Shown here: positions 1 through 6,483 of the stretch, one piece after another
Numbering within the stretch: the first letter of the stretch is position 1
How the letters are laid out: every line of letters starts with the position of its first letter
Made by a program: the position numbers and the translations under genes
Origin: Desulfobacteraceae bacterium
Lineage (GTDB): Bacteria > Desulfobacterota > Desulfobacteria > Desulfobacterales > JAABRJ01
Assembly: GCA_011390985.1 (NCBI GenBank)
Contig: JAABRJ010000512.1
Location: forward strand, 1 to 9,430
Reading direction: 5' to 3'
DNA: 9,430 nt
The notes under the pieces: generated by a model
The model's database searches: none
What the model saw: only the letters and a program-made list of their open reading frames with translations
What the model was told of the DNA's origin: nothing

Positions 1-140
1 ATATGTTGGGGAATCGAACGGCGGAATGCTTTCAGGGACAACGCCAACACCGATCGCAATCGATTCCTTGAGACACCACCGTTTCGACAGCGCTGTCTTG
101 ATTTCCCTGCAGGCTATGTGCTGCGGGCTTTGCAGGTTTC
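1..140. other. Unassigned edge region upstream of the kinase operon
   Basis: No gene can be assigned here. On the plus strand, frame 1 is open from the window edge to a TGA at 142-144 (47 codons), which could be the tail of an upstream gene. On the minus strand, a frame is also open from a GTG at 147 to the edge (49 codons), with a purine-rich GGGAGG abutting that GTG at zero spacing, too close for a normal ribosome binding site. Neither peptide resembles a family I know. The end of a preceding plus-strand gene is slightly more natural because the kinase promoter begins right at its stop, but this is a guess. Confidence 0.2.
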
Positions 141-169
141 TTGACACCCTCCCGCCTTTCGGTCATAGT
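141..169 (+). promoter_or_regulatory. Sigma-70-type promoter of the two-component operon
   Basis: A perfect -35 hexamer TTGACA (141-146) is followed after 17 bp by CATAGT (164-169), which matches the -10 consensus at four of six positions. Transcription would start near 176, giving a leader of only about 23 nt before the kinase GTG at 199. No palindrome like those upstream of the transporter is seen here, so direct autoregulation through that motif is not apparent. The call rests on sequence match alone. Confidence 0.5.
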
Positions 170-198
170 TCCGCCAAATTCCTCTTTCCCCGGCCCCG

Positions 199-2100
199 GT
201 GATGATCCGACACTCGCTCAAAAAATGGCTGCAGATGGCGCCGATTCGAATTATCCTGCCGGTGATGCTGACGGTCGTGCTGTTCATCGGCACTATTTTT
301 TTGTTGATCCTGCCGATCCTGGAGGCCCGCATGCTGGATGACCGGCGGGTCCTGCTGCGCGAGTTGAACCAAACCGCCTGGAGTCTGCTGTCCGCCTACC
401 AGGCGAAGGAAGAAGCGGGCGAAATTTCCCGCCGCGACGCACAGACGCTGGCCATCGAAACCCTCCGGGCCCTGCGCTACGGGCCCGAATCTAAAGACTA
501 TTTCTGGATCAACGATCTACAACCGATCTTGATCATGCATCCCTATCGCCCGGATCTGGAGGGCCAGGATGTGTCGGATTTCACCGACCCCAACGGCAAA
601 CGCCTGTTTGCCGAGGTCGTTAAAACCGTCCGGCAGAGCACCGCGGGTTTCGTCGACTACCAGTGGCAGTGGAAAGACGACCCGCAGCGCATCGTTTCGA
701 AGATCTCGCATGTAAAGGAATTCAAACCCTGGGGCTGGGTTGTCGGCACCGGCATTTACGTCGAGGATGTGCGCGCCGAGATCGCCGCCATTACCCGCCG
801 GTTAACCAAGGTCTGCCTGGGCATCCTGGCGGTCATCCTGCTGCTTTCCTGGTATATTATCCGACAGAGCGCCAAGGGGGAGCGGCGGCGGCGTGAAATC
901 CATCTCGCCCTGCGCGAAAGCGAGCACAAATACCGGCTGCTGGCGGAGACCGCCAGCGAGTTTATCATCGCCTTCGACCATGATGGGCGCATCCTCTACG
1001 TCAACCGCGCCTGGGTCGCAACCGGCGGCTACTGCCCGCACGAGACTTCCCAACAATCCATTTTCGAATTGATTCCGGCCGACGCGCATGCGGTCTTCAA
1101 ACAGCGGGTGGGGCAGCTGCAGTCCGGGGCCATTCAGCAGTCCCTGTTCGAGACCGAACTGACCACCGCCGCCGGGGCAAAAATACCGGTGGAGGTCACC
1201 CTCGTGCTGCTCAACGACGACGATCTGGCCCTGCAGTTTTTTATCACCGCGCGGGATATCACCGAAAAAAAGACGGCCGAAAAGCAGGCCAGAATTCACC
1301 ATGAACAGCTGTTTCAGGCCGATAAAATGGCAACTCTCGGCACCCTGGTTTCCGGGGTGGCGCACGAAATCAACAATCCGGTGACATCCATCATGCTCAA
1401 TGCCACGATTCTGCAGAAAGCCTGGCATGCGGTCCTTCCGATTTTGGATCGCCACCGTCAGGGTGTCGGGGATTTCAAGGTTGGCGGGATGACCTTTTCC
1501 GTGTTGCAGGATCGCATGCCCCTGCTTCTGGAAAGCGTCGCCGACGGCGCCAGGCGGGTGAAAGTGATCGTCGAGGACCTGAAAGACTTTTCGCGCCAGA
1601 GCCCCCCGCAAATGCACGACCGGATCGACATCAATCTCATCGTAAACAAGGCGATCGGTCTCTTGGGCAATCTGATCAAGCAAAGCACCCGCCGGTTTGA
1701 GTCCGATTTCGGCGGCGATATCCCCATTTTCATGGGAAACGCCCAGAAAATCGAACAGGTCATCATCAACCTGATCGTCAATGCCTGCCAGTCCCTGCCG
1801 GACCGGGATCGCGGGGTGCGCATCGCCACGGCATTTGACCAAGTCGTAAACCGCATTGTGATCCAGGTCAGCGACGAGGGCTGCGGCATCCCTGAAGAGT
1901 CGCTGCAAAGAATCCGGGACCCGTTTTTTACCACCAAGCGTGAGGCCGGCGGCACCGGCCTGGGTCTGGCGATCGTGGACCGCATTGTGCGGGATCACGG
2001 CGGCCAGATCAGCTTTGATTCGACGGTCGGACAGGGCACGACGGCACGGGTGTTTTTGCCGCTCGAAAAAATTGAACCCAACCCCCGCGACATCTTATGA
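199..2100 (+). CDS. Membrane sensor histidine kinase, Cache-PAS-HisKA-HATPase
   Basis: This 633-residue kinase is the sensor of a two-component system. Residues about 16-38 form a first membrane helix. Residues about 42-200 are an extracytoplasmic single-Cache (sCache_2-like) domain with the typical run YFWIND (101-106), MHPYRPDLEG (113-122), DPNGKRLF (130-137) and GWVVGTGIY (179-187). Residues about 203-221 form the second helix. A PAS domain spans about 240-355, and a HisKA domain carries the phospho-acceptor His389 in AHEINNP. A long insert of about 60 residues precedes the ATPase, which has N528 (N box), DEGCGIP from D559 (G1) and GTGLGLAIV from G585 (G2). All catalytic boxes are intact. 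Known sCache_2 sensors bind small organic acids, so a carboxylate ligand is inferred. The start is GTG at 199 with ATG directly after at 202; neither has a convincing Shine-Dalgarno sequence. The 3' end overlaps the response regulator by ATGA. Confidence 0.93.
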   Translation: MMIRHSLKKWLQMAPIRIILPVMLTVVLFIGTIFLLILPILEARMLDDRRVLLRELNQTAWSLLSAYQAKEEAGEISRRDAQTLAIETLRALRYGPESKDYFWINDLQPILIMHPYRPDLEGQDVSDFTDPNGKRLFAEVVKTVRQSTAGFVDYQWQWKDDPQRIVSKISHVKEFKPWGWVVGTGIYVEDVRAEIAAITRRLTKVCLGILAVILLLSWYIIRQSAKGERRRREIHLALRESEHKYRLLAETASEFIIAFDHDGRILYVNRAWVATGGYCPHETSQQSIFELIPADAHAVFKQRVGQLQSGAIQQSLFETELTTAAGAKIPVEVTLVLLNDDDLALQFFITARDITEKKTAEKQARIHHEQLFQADKMATLGTLVSGVAHEINNPVTSIMLNATILQKAWHAVLPILDRHRQGVGDFKVGGMTFSVLQDRMPLLLESVADGARRVKVIVEDLKDFSRQSPPQMHDRIDINLIVNKAIGLLGNLIKQSTRRFESDFGGDIPIFMGNAQKIEQVIINLIVNACQSLPDRDRGVRIATAFDQVVNRIVIQVSDEGCGIPEESLQRIRDPFFTTKREAGGTGLGLAIVDRIVRDHGGQISFDSTVGQGTTARVFLPLEKIEPNPRDIL

Positions 2101-3527
2101 ATACCCGGCCTATCCCCCCCTACCCCATTCTGATCGTGGATGACGAAGCGGCGATTCTGCTTTCGGTCGACACCGTCCTGCAGATGACCGGCCTGAACAA
2201 CGTCCTGACCTGCCAGGACAGCCGCCAGGTCATGAACATCCTGGCAAGCCGCCCGGTCGAGGCCATGCTTCTTGATCTAAACATGCCCCACGTCGACGGC
2301 CGGGAGCTTTTGGGCCAGATAAACCAAGCATTCCCCGAAATTCCGGTCATTATTGTGACGGGTGCGGTCGAGATCGAGACTGCGGTTCAGTGCATGAAGT
2401 TGGGCGCCTTCGACTACGTGGTCAAGCCGGTGGAGGACGAGCGGCTGGTTTCGGCGGTTCATCGGGCCATGGCTTTTCGCGAGCTGAAACGCGAAAATCT
2501 GGCCCTCAAACAGCATATCCTGTCGGATTCCCTCGAACAGCCCGAAGCGTTTGCGGACATCGTCACCCGCAACAAAAAAATGCTGGCCATTTTCCAGTAT
2601 ATCGAATCGATCGCCCAGACCTCCCAACCCGTGCTGATACGGGGGGAAACAGGGGTCGGCAAGGAACTCATCGCCCGGGTACTGCACGAACTCAGCGGCC
2701 TGAAGGGCAGTTTCGTGGCGGTCAACGTGGCCGGGCTCGACGACAGTGTTTTTTCCGACACCCTCTTCGGGCATGCCAAGGGGGCCTTTACCGGAGCGGA
2801 ATCAGAGCGCCAGGGCCTCATCGAAAAGGCCTCGGGCGGCACCCTGTTTCTCGATGAAATCGGCGACCTCAGCCCGGCCTCCCAGGTCAAACTCCTCCGC
2901 CTGCTGCAGGAAAACGAATTCTTTCCGCTGGGGCGCGACGACCCCAAGCGAACGGATGCCAGAATCGTCGCCTCGACCAATGTCGATCTCTGGGAGCAGC
3001 AGAAAACCGGCAAATTTCGCAAGGACCTCAATTTCAGGCTGGGAACCCACCGGATCTATCTCCCCCCCCTGCGAGAGCGCCTGGACGATCTGCCGCTGCT
3101 GATCGCCCACTTTCTGGAGCAGGCCGCCACGGCGCTGAATAAAAAAATACCGACCCCGCCCGAGGAGCTTGTCCCCCTGCTGCGGAACTACCCGTTTCCC
3201 GGTAATGTCCGGGAACTGAAAACACTGCTGTTCGATGCCGCCAGCCGGCACAAAGACGGCATCCTTGCACTGGACGTGTTCGAGGCTCAAATCCGGCGCT
3301 ACCGTTCCAGGGAGGAACCGGCCGCGGGGGACGAAGAATACAGCACCGCCCCGGGGATAGAGGGGCTGACCTTTCCGAAAAAACTCCCGACGATCAAACA
3401 GGCCGCGGAGCTTCTGGTGGCGGAGGCCATGAAAAGAGCCAACGGCAATCAGACCATCGCTGCCAGCATGCTCGGCATCACCCAACAGGCGTTGAGCAAA
3501 CGCTTGAAAAAAAGCGAGGAGCACTGA
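2097..3527 (+). CDS. Sigma-54-dependent NtrC-family response regulator
   Basis: This 476-residue regulator has three parts. The receiver domain (about 10-125) carries acidic residues D15/D16, phospho-acceptor D60, T88 and K110. A linker leads to an AAA+ sigma-54 interaction domain (about 155-385) with Walker A GETGVGKE (183-190), the sigma-54-contacting loop GAFTGA (229-234) and Walker B TLFLDE (249-254). A C-terminal Fis-type helix-turn-helix occupies about 430-476 (NQTIAASMLGITQQALSKRL). All residues needed for phosphorylation, ATP hydrolysis and sigma-54 contact are present, so it should be a working activator. Its ATG lies inside the kinase stop region (4-base overlap), which implies translational coupling and a dedicated kinase partner. 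The likely target is the transporter gene downstream, whose upstream region carries three palindromes and a -24/-12 promoter. The exact ligand and any wider regulon cannot be told from here. Confidence 0.95.
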   Translation: MNTRPIPPYPILIVDDEAAILLSVDTVLQMTGLNNVLTCQDSRQVMNILASRPVEAMLLDLNMPHVDGRELLGQINQAFPEIPVIIVTGAVEIETAVQCMKLGAFDYVVKPVEDERLVSAVHRAMAFRELKRENLALKQHILSDSLEQPEAFADIVTRNKKMLAIFQYIESIAQTSQPVLIRGETGVGKELIARVLHELSGLKGSFVAVNVAGLDDSVFSDTLFGHAKGAFTGAESERQGLIEKASGGTLFLDEIGDLSPASQVKLLRLLQENEFFPLGRDDPKRTDARIVASTNVDLWEQQKTGKFRKDLNFRLGTHRIYLPPLRERLDDLPLLIAHFLEQAATALNKKIPTPPEELVPLLRNYPFPGNVRELKTLLFDAASRHKDGILALDVFEAQIRRYRSREEPAAGDEEYSTAPGIEGLTFPKKLPTIKQAAELLVAEAMKRANGNQTIAASMLGITQQALSKRLKKSEEH

Positions 3528-3560
3528 AACCCTCAAATATCGAGCGGCCGACCGCAAGCC

Positions 3561-3574
3561 ACAACCTTTATTGT
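3561..3574 (+). promoter_or_regulatory. Palindromic activator site 1
   Basis: ACAACCTTTATTGT has ACAA/TTGT arms separated by six bases and shares ACAACCT with two further copies. With flanks, sites 1 and 3 agree at 15 of 17 positions. Its centre is about 194 bp upstream of the predicted sigma-54 start site and 18 bp from site 2, a typical enhancer distance for NtrC-family activators. The binding protein is inferred to be the regulator encoded at 2097-3527. Confidence 0.6.
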
Positions 3575-3578
3575 ATCA

Positions 3579-3592
3579 ACAACCTGATTTGT
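3579..3592 (+). promoter_or_regulatory. Palindromic activator site 2
   Basis: ACAACCTGATTTGT lies 18 bp (centre to centre) downstream of site 1. It also sits within the perfect 6-bp inverted repeat AACAAC-N7-GTTGTT (3578-3596 or so), making it the most symmetrical of the three on its outer flanks. Its centre is about 176 bp upstream of the predicted start site. The pair formed with site 1 would suit cooperative binding of two dimers. Confidence 0.6.
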
Positions 3593-3625
3593 TGTTTCGC
3601 CTTTCCCCCTCAGCAGCCCCACTTG

Positions 3626-3685
3626 GCGGGCAGAACGGCAAAAATCCACAACCTTAGTTGTACTCCCCCAAACCCCGCTGCCCGC
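3626..3685. repeat. 8-bp inverted repeat enclosing activator site 3
   Basis: GCGGGCAG (3626-3633) and its exact reverse complement CTGCCCGC (3678-3685) flank activator site 3 almost symmetrically, with 14 nt on the left and 16 nt on the right. The 44-nt loop is too long for a normal terminator and no T tract follows. It may be a second protein-binding pair or chance. Confidence 0.35.
3648..3661 (+). promoter_or_regulatory. Palindromic activator site 3
   Basis: ACAACCTTAGTTGT is the best match to a full palindrome (ACAAC-N4-GTTGT). Its centre is about 107 bp upstream of the predicted sigma-54 start site and 69 bp from site 2. With its flanks it is nearly identical to site 1. It is inferred to be bound by the adjacent Fis-type response regulator. 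Confidence 0.62.
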
Positions 3686-3735
3686 ATAAAAAATTTATTC
3701 AATTAAAATCCAGCATGTTACACAATAATTGAAAA

Positions 3736-3751
3736 TGGTATCGATCCTGCA
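3736..3751 (+). promoter_or_regulatory. Sigma-54 (-24/-12) promoter of the transporter gene
   Basis: TGGTATCGATCCTGCA has the obligatory GG (3737-3738) and GC (3749-3750) exactly 10 bp apart. It differs from the consensus TGGCAYRNNNNTTGCW at three less critical positions. The predicted start is near 3762. It lies downstream of three palindromic sites and of a gene for a GAFTGA-bearing activator, which strengthens the call. I saw no other GG-N10-GC with comparable flanks in the 403-bp gap. Confidence 0.65.
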
Positions 3752-3772
3752 TTAGGGTTTTCCACGCAGTCG

Positions 3773-3787
3773 TTGAATCCAATTCAA
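3773..3787. repeat. Inverted repeat just downstream of the predicted start site
   Basis: TTGAAT-CCA-ATTCAA is a perfect 6-bp inverted repeat at about +12 to +26 of the predicted sigma-54 transcript. It could be an operator for a repressor. The 3-nt loop and AU-rich stem would make a weak RNA hairpin. Chance is possible in this AT-rich stretch. Confidence 0.3.
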
Positions 3788-3918
3788 TAAGTTTAAATAA
3801 TTTTGTAAATCTCGTTTATTTTCTGTACGCCCCAGCCCTTGGAATCATTGAATGGCCCAAGAGACCGACAAGCTGGGGAATTGTTTTTTGCCGAGGACCG
3901 ATGAACAGCACACAATCA

Positions 3919-3926
3919 GAGGAGGG
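3919..3926 (+). promoter_or_regulatory. Ribosome binding site that sets the transporter start
   Basis: GAGGAGGG ends four bases before the ATG at 3931 and is the strongest Shine-Dalgarno sequence in the window. It favours 3931 over an in-frame ATG at 3901, which has only a weak GAGG upstream and would add ten hydrophilic residues. Confidence 0.75.
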
Positions 3927-3930
3927 AACG

Positions 3931-5346
3931 ATGGAGAAAATCAAGAACCGGGGCTGGAGCGTTGTGACAGCCGGAGTGGGCATCAACCTTGCCCTGGGAA
4001 TACTCTACACGTGGAGCATTTTCAAGCAGGAAATCAAGGAATCGATCCTCGCCGGCGATGGTCGCTTCAACTGGGATATCGCATCCCTGAACGACCCCTT
4101 TGCCGTGTGCTGTCTGATGTTTACCCTGGCGATGCTGGCTGCCGGGCGGCTTCAGGATAAAGTCAACCCCCGTCTGACGGCCATTTTCGGCGGCATTTTG
4201 ACCGGTGCCGGGCTTCTGGTCACCTCCCTGAGCCCCTATCTGGCCAACTGGATTTTGGGTTTCGGCGTCCTCACCGGCCTCGGTCTCGGATTCGGGTACG
4301 CCTCTGCCACCCCGCCGGCCATAAAGTGGTTTCCGGCTTCCAAGACCGGCATGATTGCCGGCCTTGTCGTCGCCGGCTTCGGGTTGGCATCCGTTTATAT
4401 CGCACCGCTGGCCACCTTTCTGATCGGCAGGTTCGGCCTCAGCAACGCGATGATGATTTTCGGAGGCTCATTTTTGGTCGTGGTTTGCGGGCTGGCCAGC
4501 CTGCTGGTCAACCCCCCGCCCGGATTCAAACCGGTGGAGACCAAACCGCAAAGTGAAAACGTCCGCAAGCTGTCACCAAGCGCCAAACCAGAGGATTTCC
4601 CCCCCAGCGAGACCATCAAAACCAAAGCTTTCTACAAGCTCTGGGTCATGTTTTGCGTGGGGTCCGGGGCCGGTCTGATCATCATCGGCAGTGTGGCGGA
4701 GATGGCCAAGCACAGCCTGGGCAGCATGGCCTGGATCGTGGTCGCCCTGATGGCGATCGGCAACGCCGGCGGGCGGGTTGTTGCGGGCATCGTCTCGGAT
4801 AAGATCGGCCGCACGCGCACCCTTTGCGTCATGCTCGCCTTCCAGGGGCTGATCATCACGTCCCTGATCTTCATCGGTGAAGGCAGCGCCCTCCTGCTGG
4901 TGACGGCCGCCACGCTGATCGGATTCAACTACGGCACGAACCTCTCCCTGTTTCCCTCCGCAACCAAAGATTACTTCGGCCTTAAAAATTTCGGCGCCAA
5001 TTACGGTCTGGTTTTTTCGGCCTGGGGTATCGGCGGTTTTGTCTTTCCACGGGTTTCCCAGATGATCGTTGCCAAGACCGGTTCCCCCGAGACCGCTTAC
5101 ATCATGGCGGCGTTTCTGCTGTTTCTCAGCGCCGGCATGGCGATTGCGACGCGGGCGCCGCGAAGCCTGCGGGAAAAGGCCACGATCGTCACCGAAATCG
5201 AACCCGGAAAGCTCTATCACGGCTATTTCATCTATCAGCCGGGCTACGTTTCGGACGTCGACGATGAAGCCGACGCGGCTGCCGCGGCCAAATCCACGAT
5301 CGTCTCGCGCCTGTTCAACGGCACGCGAAGAGTCAGTGCCCAATAG
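3931..5346 (+). CDS. OFA/OxlT-family MFS carboxylate transporter
   Basis: This 471-residue inner-membrane protein of the major facilitator superfamily has about 12 helices. It starts with the OFA-type run GWSVV...INLALGILYTWSIF (8-31). The motif A loops are GRLQDKVNPR (72-81) and GIVSDKIGRT (286-295), the central cytoplasmic loop spans about 194-232, and an OFA-like NFGANYGLVFSAWGIGG (353-369) lies in helix 11. OxlT-like members exchange small carboxylates such as oxalate and formate. R282 in helix 8 may correspond to the OxlT substrate arginine, but helix 11 has no lysine where OxlT has its second substrate-binding charge. Oxalate is therefore unlikely and a monocarboxylate is more plausible (inference). 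A hydrophilic C-terminal tail of about 60 residues (408-471) contains an acidic/alanine-rich stretch. Expression is probably controlled by the sigma-54 promoter and palindromes upstream, which ties it to the two-component system. Confidence 0.88.
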   Translation: MEKIKNRGWSVVTAGVGINLALGILYTWSIFKQEIKESILAGDGRFNWDIASLNDPFAVCCLMFTLAMLAAGRLQDKVNPRLTAIFGGILTGAGLLVTSLSPYLANWILGFGVLTGLGLGFGYASATPPAIKWFPASKTGMIAGLVVAGFGLASVYIAPLATFLIGRFGLSNAMMIFGGSFLVVVCGLASLLVNPPPGFKPVETKPQSENVRKLSPSAKPEDFPPSETIKTKAFYKLWVMFCVGSGAGLIIIGSVAEMAKHSLGSMAWIVVALMAIGNAGGRVVAGIVSDKIGRTRTLCVMLAFQGLIITSLIFIGEGSALLLVTAATLIGFNYGTNLSLFPSATKDYFGLKNFGANYGLVFSAWGIGGFVFPRVSQMIVAKTGSPETAYIMAAFLLFLSAGMAIATRAPRSLREKATIVTEIEPGKLYHGYFIYQPGYVSDVDDEADAAAAAKSTIVSRLFNGTRRVSAQ

Positions 5347-5386
5347 GGTGATCGCACAAAGGCTTGACGCGGATTTCACGCACCGG

Positions 5387-5424
5387 TCCGGAAGCCCCGC
5401 GCCCCGTTGAACGGGGCTTCCGGA
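5387..5424 (+). repeat. Strong stem-loop with two competing stems
   Basis: A perfect 13-bp stem pairs TCCGGAAGCCCCG (5387-5399) with 5412-5424 around a 12-nt loop. The right arm can instead pair with GCCCCGTT (5401-5408) as an 8-bp inner palindrome, so the two folds exclude each other. It lies about 40 nt after the transporter stop and about 18 nt before the TPR start. No T tract follows, so a classical terminator is unlikely. A processing, mRNA-protecting or attenuating role is possible. Confidence 0.6.
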
Positions 5425-5442
5425 CAAGATCGATTTGATGTC

Positions 5443-6336
5443 ATGACCCCCCAATTCCTATCTGCAGACATAAACGGCGCAGACCCGCTCGAAAGCCAAA
5501 ATCTGCTCACGATGCGGTTGAAAGCGCTTAAAATCAACGAGGCGCTCGGCAGCCGTTCGGGAATAGCGGGCGATTGCTGCCGTCTGGCGGAACTCTACCT
5601 GCTGAGCGGCGAGTTGGACCTGGCTGAAAAAATGCTCGCGCGGGCCATGGAAATCGAACGCACCCTGGACCCGAATGAACATTTTGCCAGACATTGCGCC
5701 GATCTCGGCGCCCTCTACCTGAGCCGCGGCGCGGTGGAAAAAGCGGAAGACTTTGTTAGAAAATCCGCCGGGATCAACAAGGCCCTCGGCAACCAGGCAG
5801 GGCTGGTGGAAAATCTGCAAACCCTGGTGTATATCGCCGAACAGCACAAGGATTTGGGAGCGGTGGCAGCCCTTCTGCTGGAAGCGCTGCAAATCGCGCG
5901 AAAACTCGGGAACCCCGAAACGATTGCCGATACACTGGGCAGAATCGGGGCAACCGACCTGCGCATGGGGCTGCCCCGGCCGGCGAAGCAGGCGCTGGAG
6001 GAGGCAAGGGAATTTTATCTCTCGCTCAAAAGTGAGACCGGTATCGCCGACACCCTGGGGCACCTCGGTCTGACGCACACCCTGCTCGACGACACGGCGG
6101 GTGCCGAAGCGTTTCTGTTGCAGGCCCTTGAGCTGAACGAAAACTTGCAGCGCAGGGGCCGCCTGGCGGACAATTGCGGCAACCTGGGGAATCTCTACTG
6201 GGGAAGCGGCCGCCGGCAGGCAGCCCTGCCCTTCTATCGCCGGGCGCTGGCCCTTTTTATCGAGACCGGCAGCAGCGCAAAGGCGCACAAAACCCGCCGG
6301 TTGTTGGACGGGCTTCTCGCCACCTCTGAACCATAA
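5443..6336 (+). CDS. Soluble six-repeat TPR protein
   Basis: This 297-residue protein has no signal peptide or membrane helix and consists mainly of tetratricopeptide repeats. Six consecutive repeats of exactly 40 residues start at about 37, 77, 117, 157, 197 and 237. They follow a pattern like adxLgxLgxlyxxxGxxxxAxxxlxxALel, the long 40-residue type (TPR_12-like) rather than the standard 34. Such solenoids bind peptides or partner proteins; no enzymatic domain is present. I chose ATG 5443 because the only earlier start in frame, TTG 5407, lies in the loop of the stem-loop and would be sequestered. The Shine-Dalgarno sequence is weak. It follows the transporter by 96 nt on the same strand and may share its transcript, partly insulated by the stem-loop. 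The partner is unknown. Confidence 0.8.
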   Translation: MTPQFLSADINGADPLESQNLLTMRLKALKINEALGSRSGIAGDCCRLAELYLLSGELDLAEKMLARAMEIERTLDPNEHFARHCADLGALYLSRGAVEKAEDFVRKSAGINKALGNQAGLVENLQTLVYIAEQHKDLGAVAALLLEALQIARKLGNPETIADTLGRIGATDLRMGLPRPAKQALEEAREFYLSLKSETGIADTLGHLGLTHTLLDDTAGAEAFLLQALELNENLQRRGRLADNCGNLGNLYWGSGRRQAALPFYRRALALFIETGSSAKAHKTRRLLDGLLATSEP

Positions 6337-6338
6337 CC

Positions 6339-6414
6339 CCAGCGCGCTGGATCACGCCTTGGGTGCGCGCAATTTCAGCACTGGCGGGGTGGCCAGCCGG
6401 TGTAATTTGCGCGC
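6339..6414. repeat. Palindromes in the convergent intergenic region
   Basis: Between the converging TPR and DHH-CBS genes lies a perfect 12-bp palindrome CCAGCGCGCTGG (6339-6350), three bases after the TPR stop. It is followed by GCGCGCAA (6365-6372) pairing with TTGCGCGC (6407-6414), with a nested 5-bp stem (6381-6385 with 6392-6396). These could fold on either strand and may serve as a two-way transcription end, although no T tract is seen. Confidence 0.4.
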
Positions 6415-6455
6415 CAGCGCCTCCGGGATCTCCGCCCCTGCCCGCGCGAATCATG

Positions 6456-6474
6456 CCGCAGCGGGCAGCTGCGG
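6456..6474 (-). repeat. Stem-loop just after the DHH-CBS gene
   Basis: CCGCAGC (6456-6462), a 5-nt loop and GCTGCGG (6468-6474) form a perfect 7-bp stem about 9 nt beyond the DHH-CBS stop. There is no T run after it on the minus strand, so it is at best a non-canonical terminator or 3'-end stabiliser. Confidence 0.4.
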
Positions 6475-6483
6475 TCCCTCCCC

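Larger units (their letters stand above)
3528..3930 (+). other. 403-bp regulatory intergenic region before the transporter
   Basis: No credible gene lies here. The stretch is clearly more AT-rich than its surroundings, especially about 3685-3835. From left to right it holds three 14-bp palindromes (3561-3661), a widely spaced 8-bp inverted repeat enclosing the third one, an AT-rich spacer, a sigma-54 promoter (3736-3751), a short inverted repeat just after the predicted start site, and a leader of about 170 nt ending in a strong ribosome binding site. I found no strict IHF consensus, although the AT-rich spacer would be the usual place for a bend. No clear rho-independent terminator follows the regulator gene. 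Confidence 0.7.

Noticed and set aside
8..24. tRNA T-arm-like sequence (GTTCGATTCCCC on the minus strand)
   Set aside because: The flanking bases do not form the required 5-bp T stem and no other tRNA arms are found around it.
802..1998. A 398-codon minus-strand open frame inside the kinase gene
   Set aside because: The opposite strand encodes all kinase motifs in order; the antisense peptide shows no family features.
3686..3735. IHF site between the palindromes and the sigma-54 promoter
   Set aside because: The AT-rich stretch is in the right place, but no strict match to WATCAANNNNTTR was found on either strand.
3901..3930. Earlier in-frame ATG for the transporter
   Set aside because: It would add ten polar residues not typical of the family; the strong GAGGAGGG precedes 3931 instead.
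3852..4160. A 102-codon open frame starting in the transporter leader
   Set aside because: It has no ribosome binding site, runs out of frame into the transporter and has unstructured composition. A regulatory upstream frame cannot be fully excluded but nothing supports it.
5407..5442. TTG start for the TPR protein
   Set aside because: It is a rare start codon lying in the loop of a strong stem-loop; ATG 5443 is more plausible.
6355..6450. A 32-codon minus-strand open stretch after the DHH-CBS gene, considered as a remnant of a lost polymerase domain
   Set aside because: It is short, bounded by stops, and does not resemble a nucleotidyltransferase C terminus; the stretch is better described by its palindromes.
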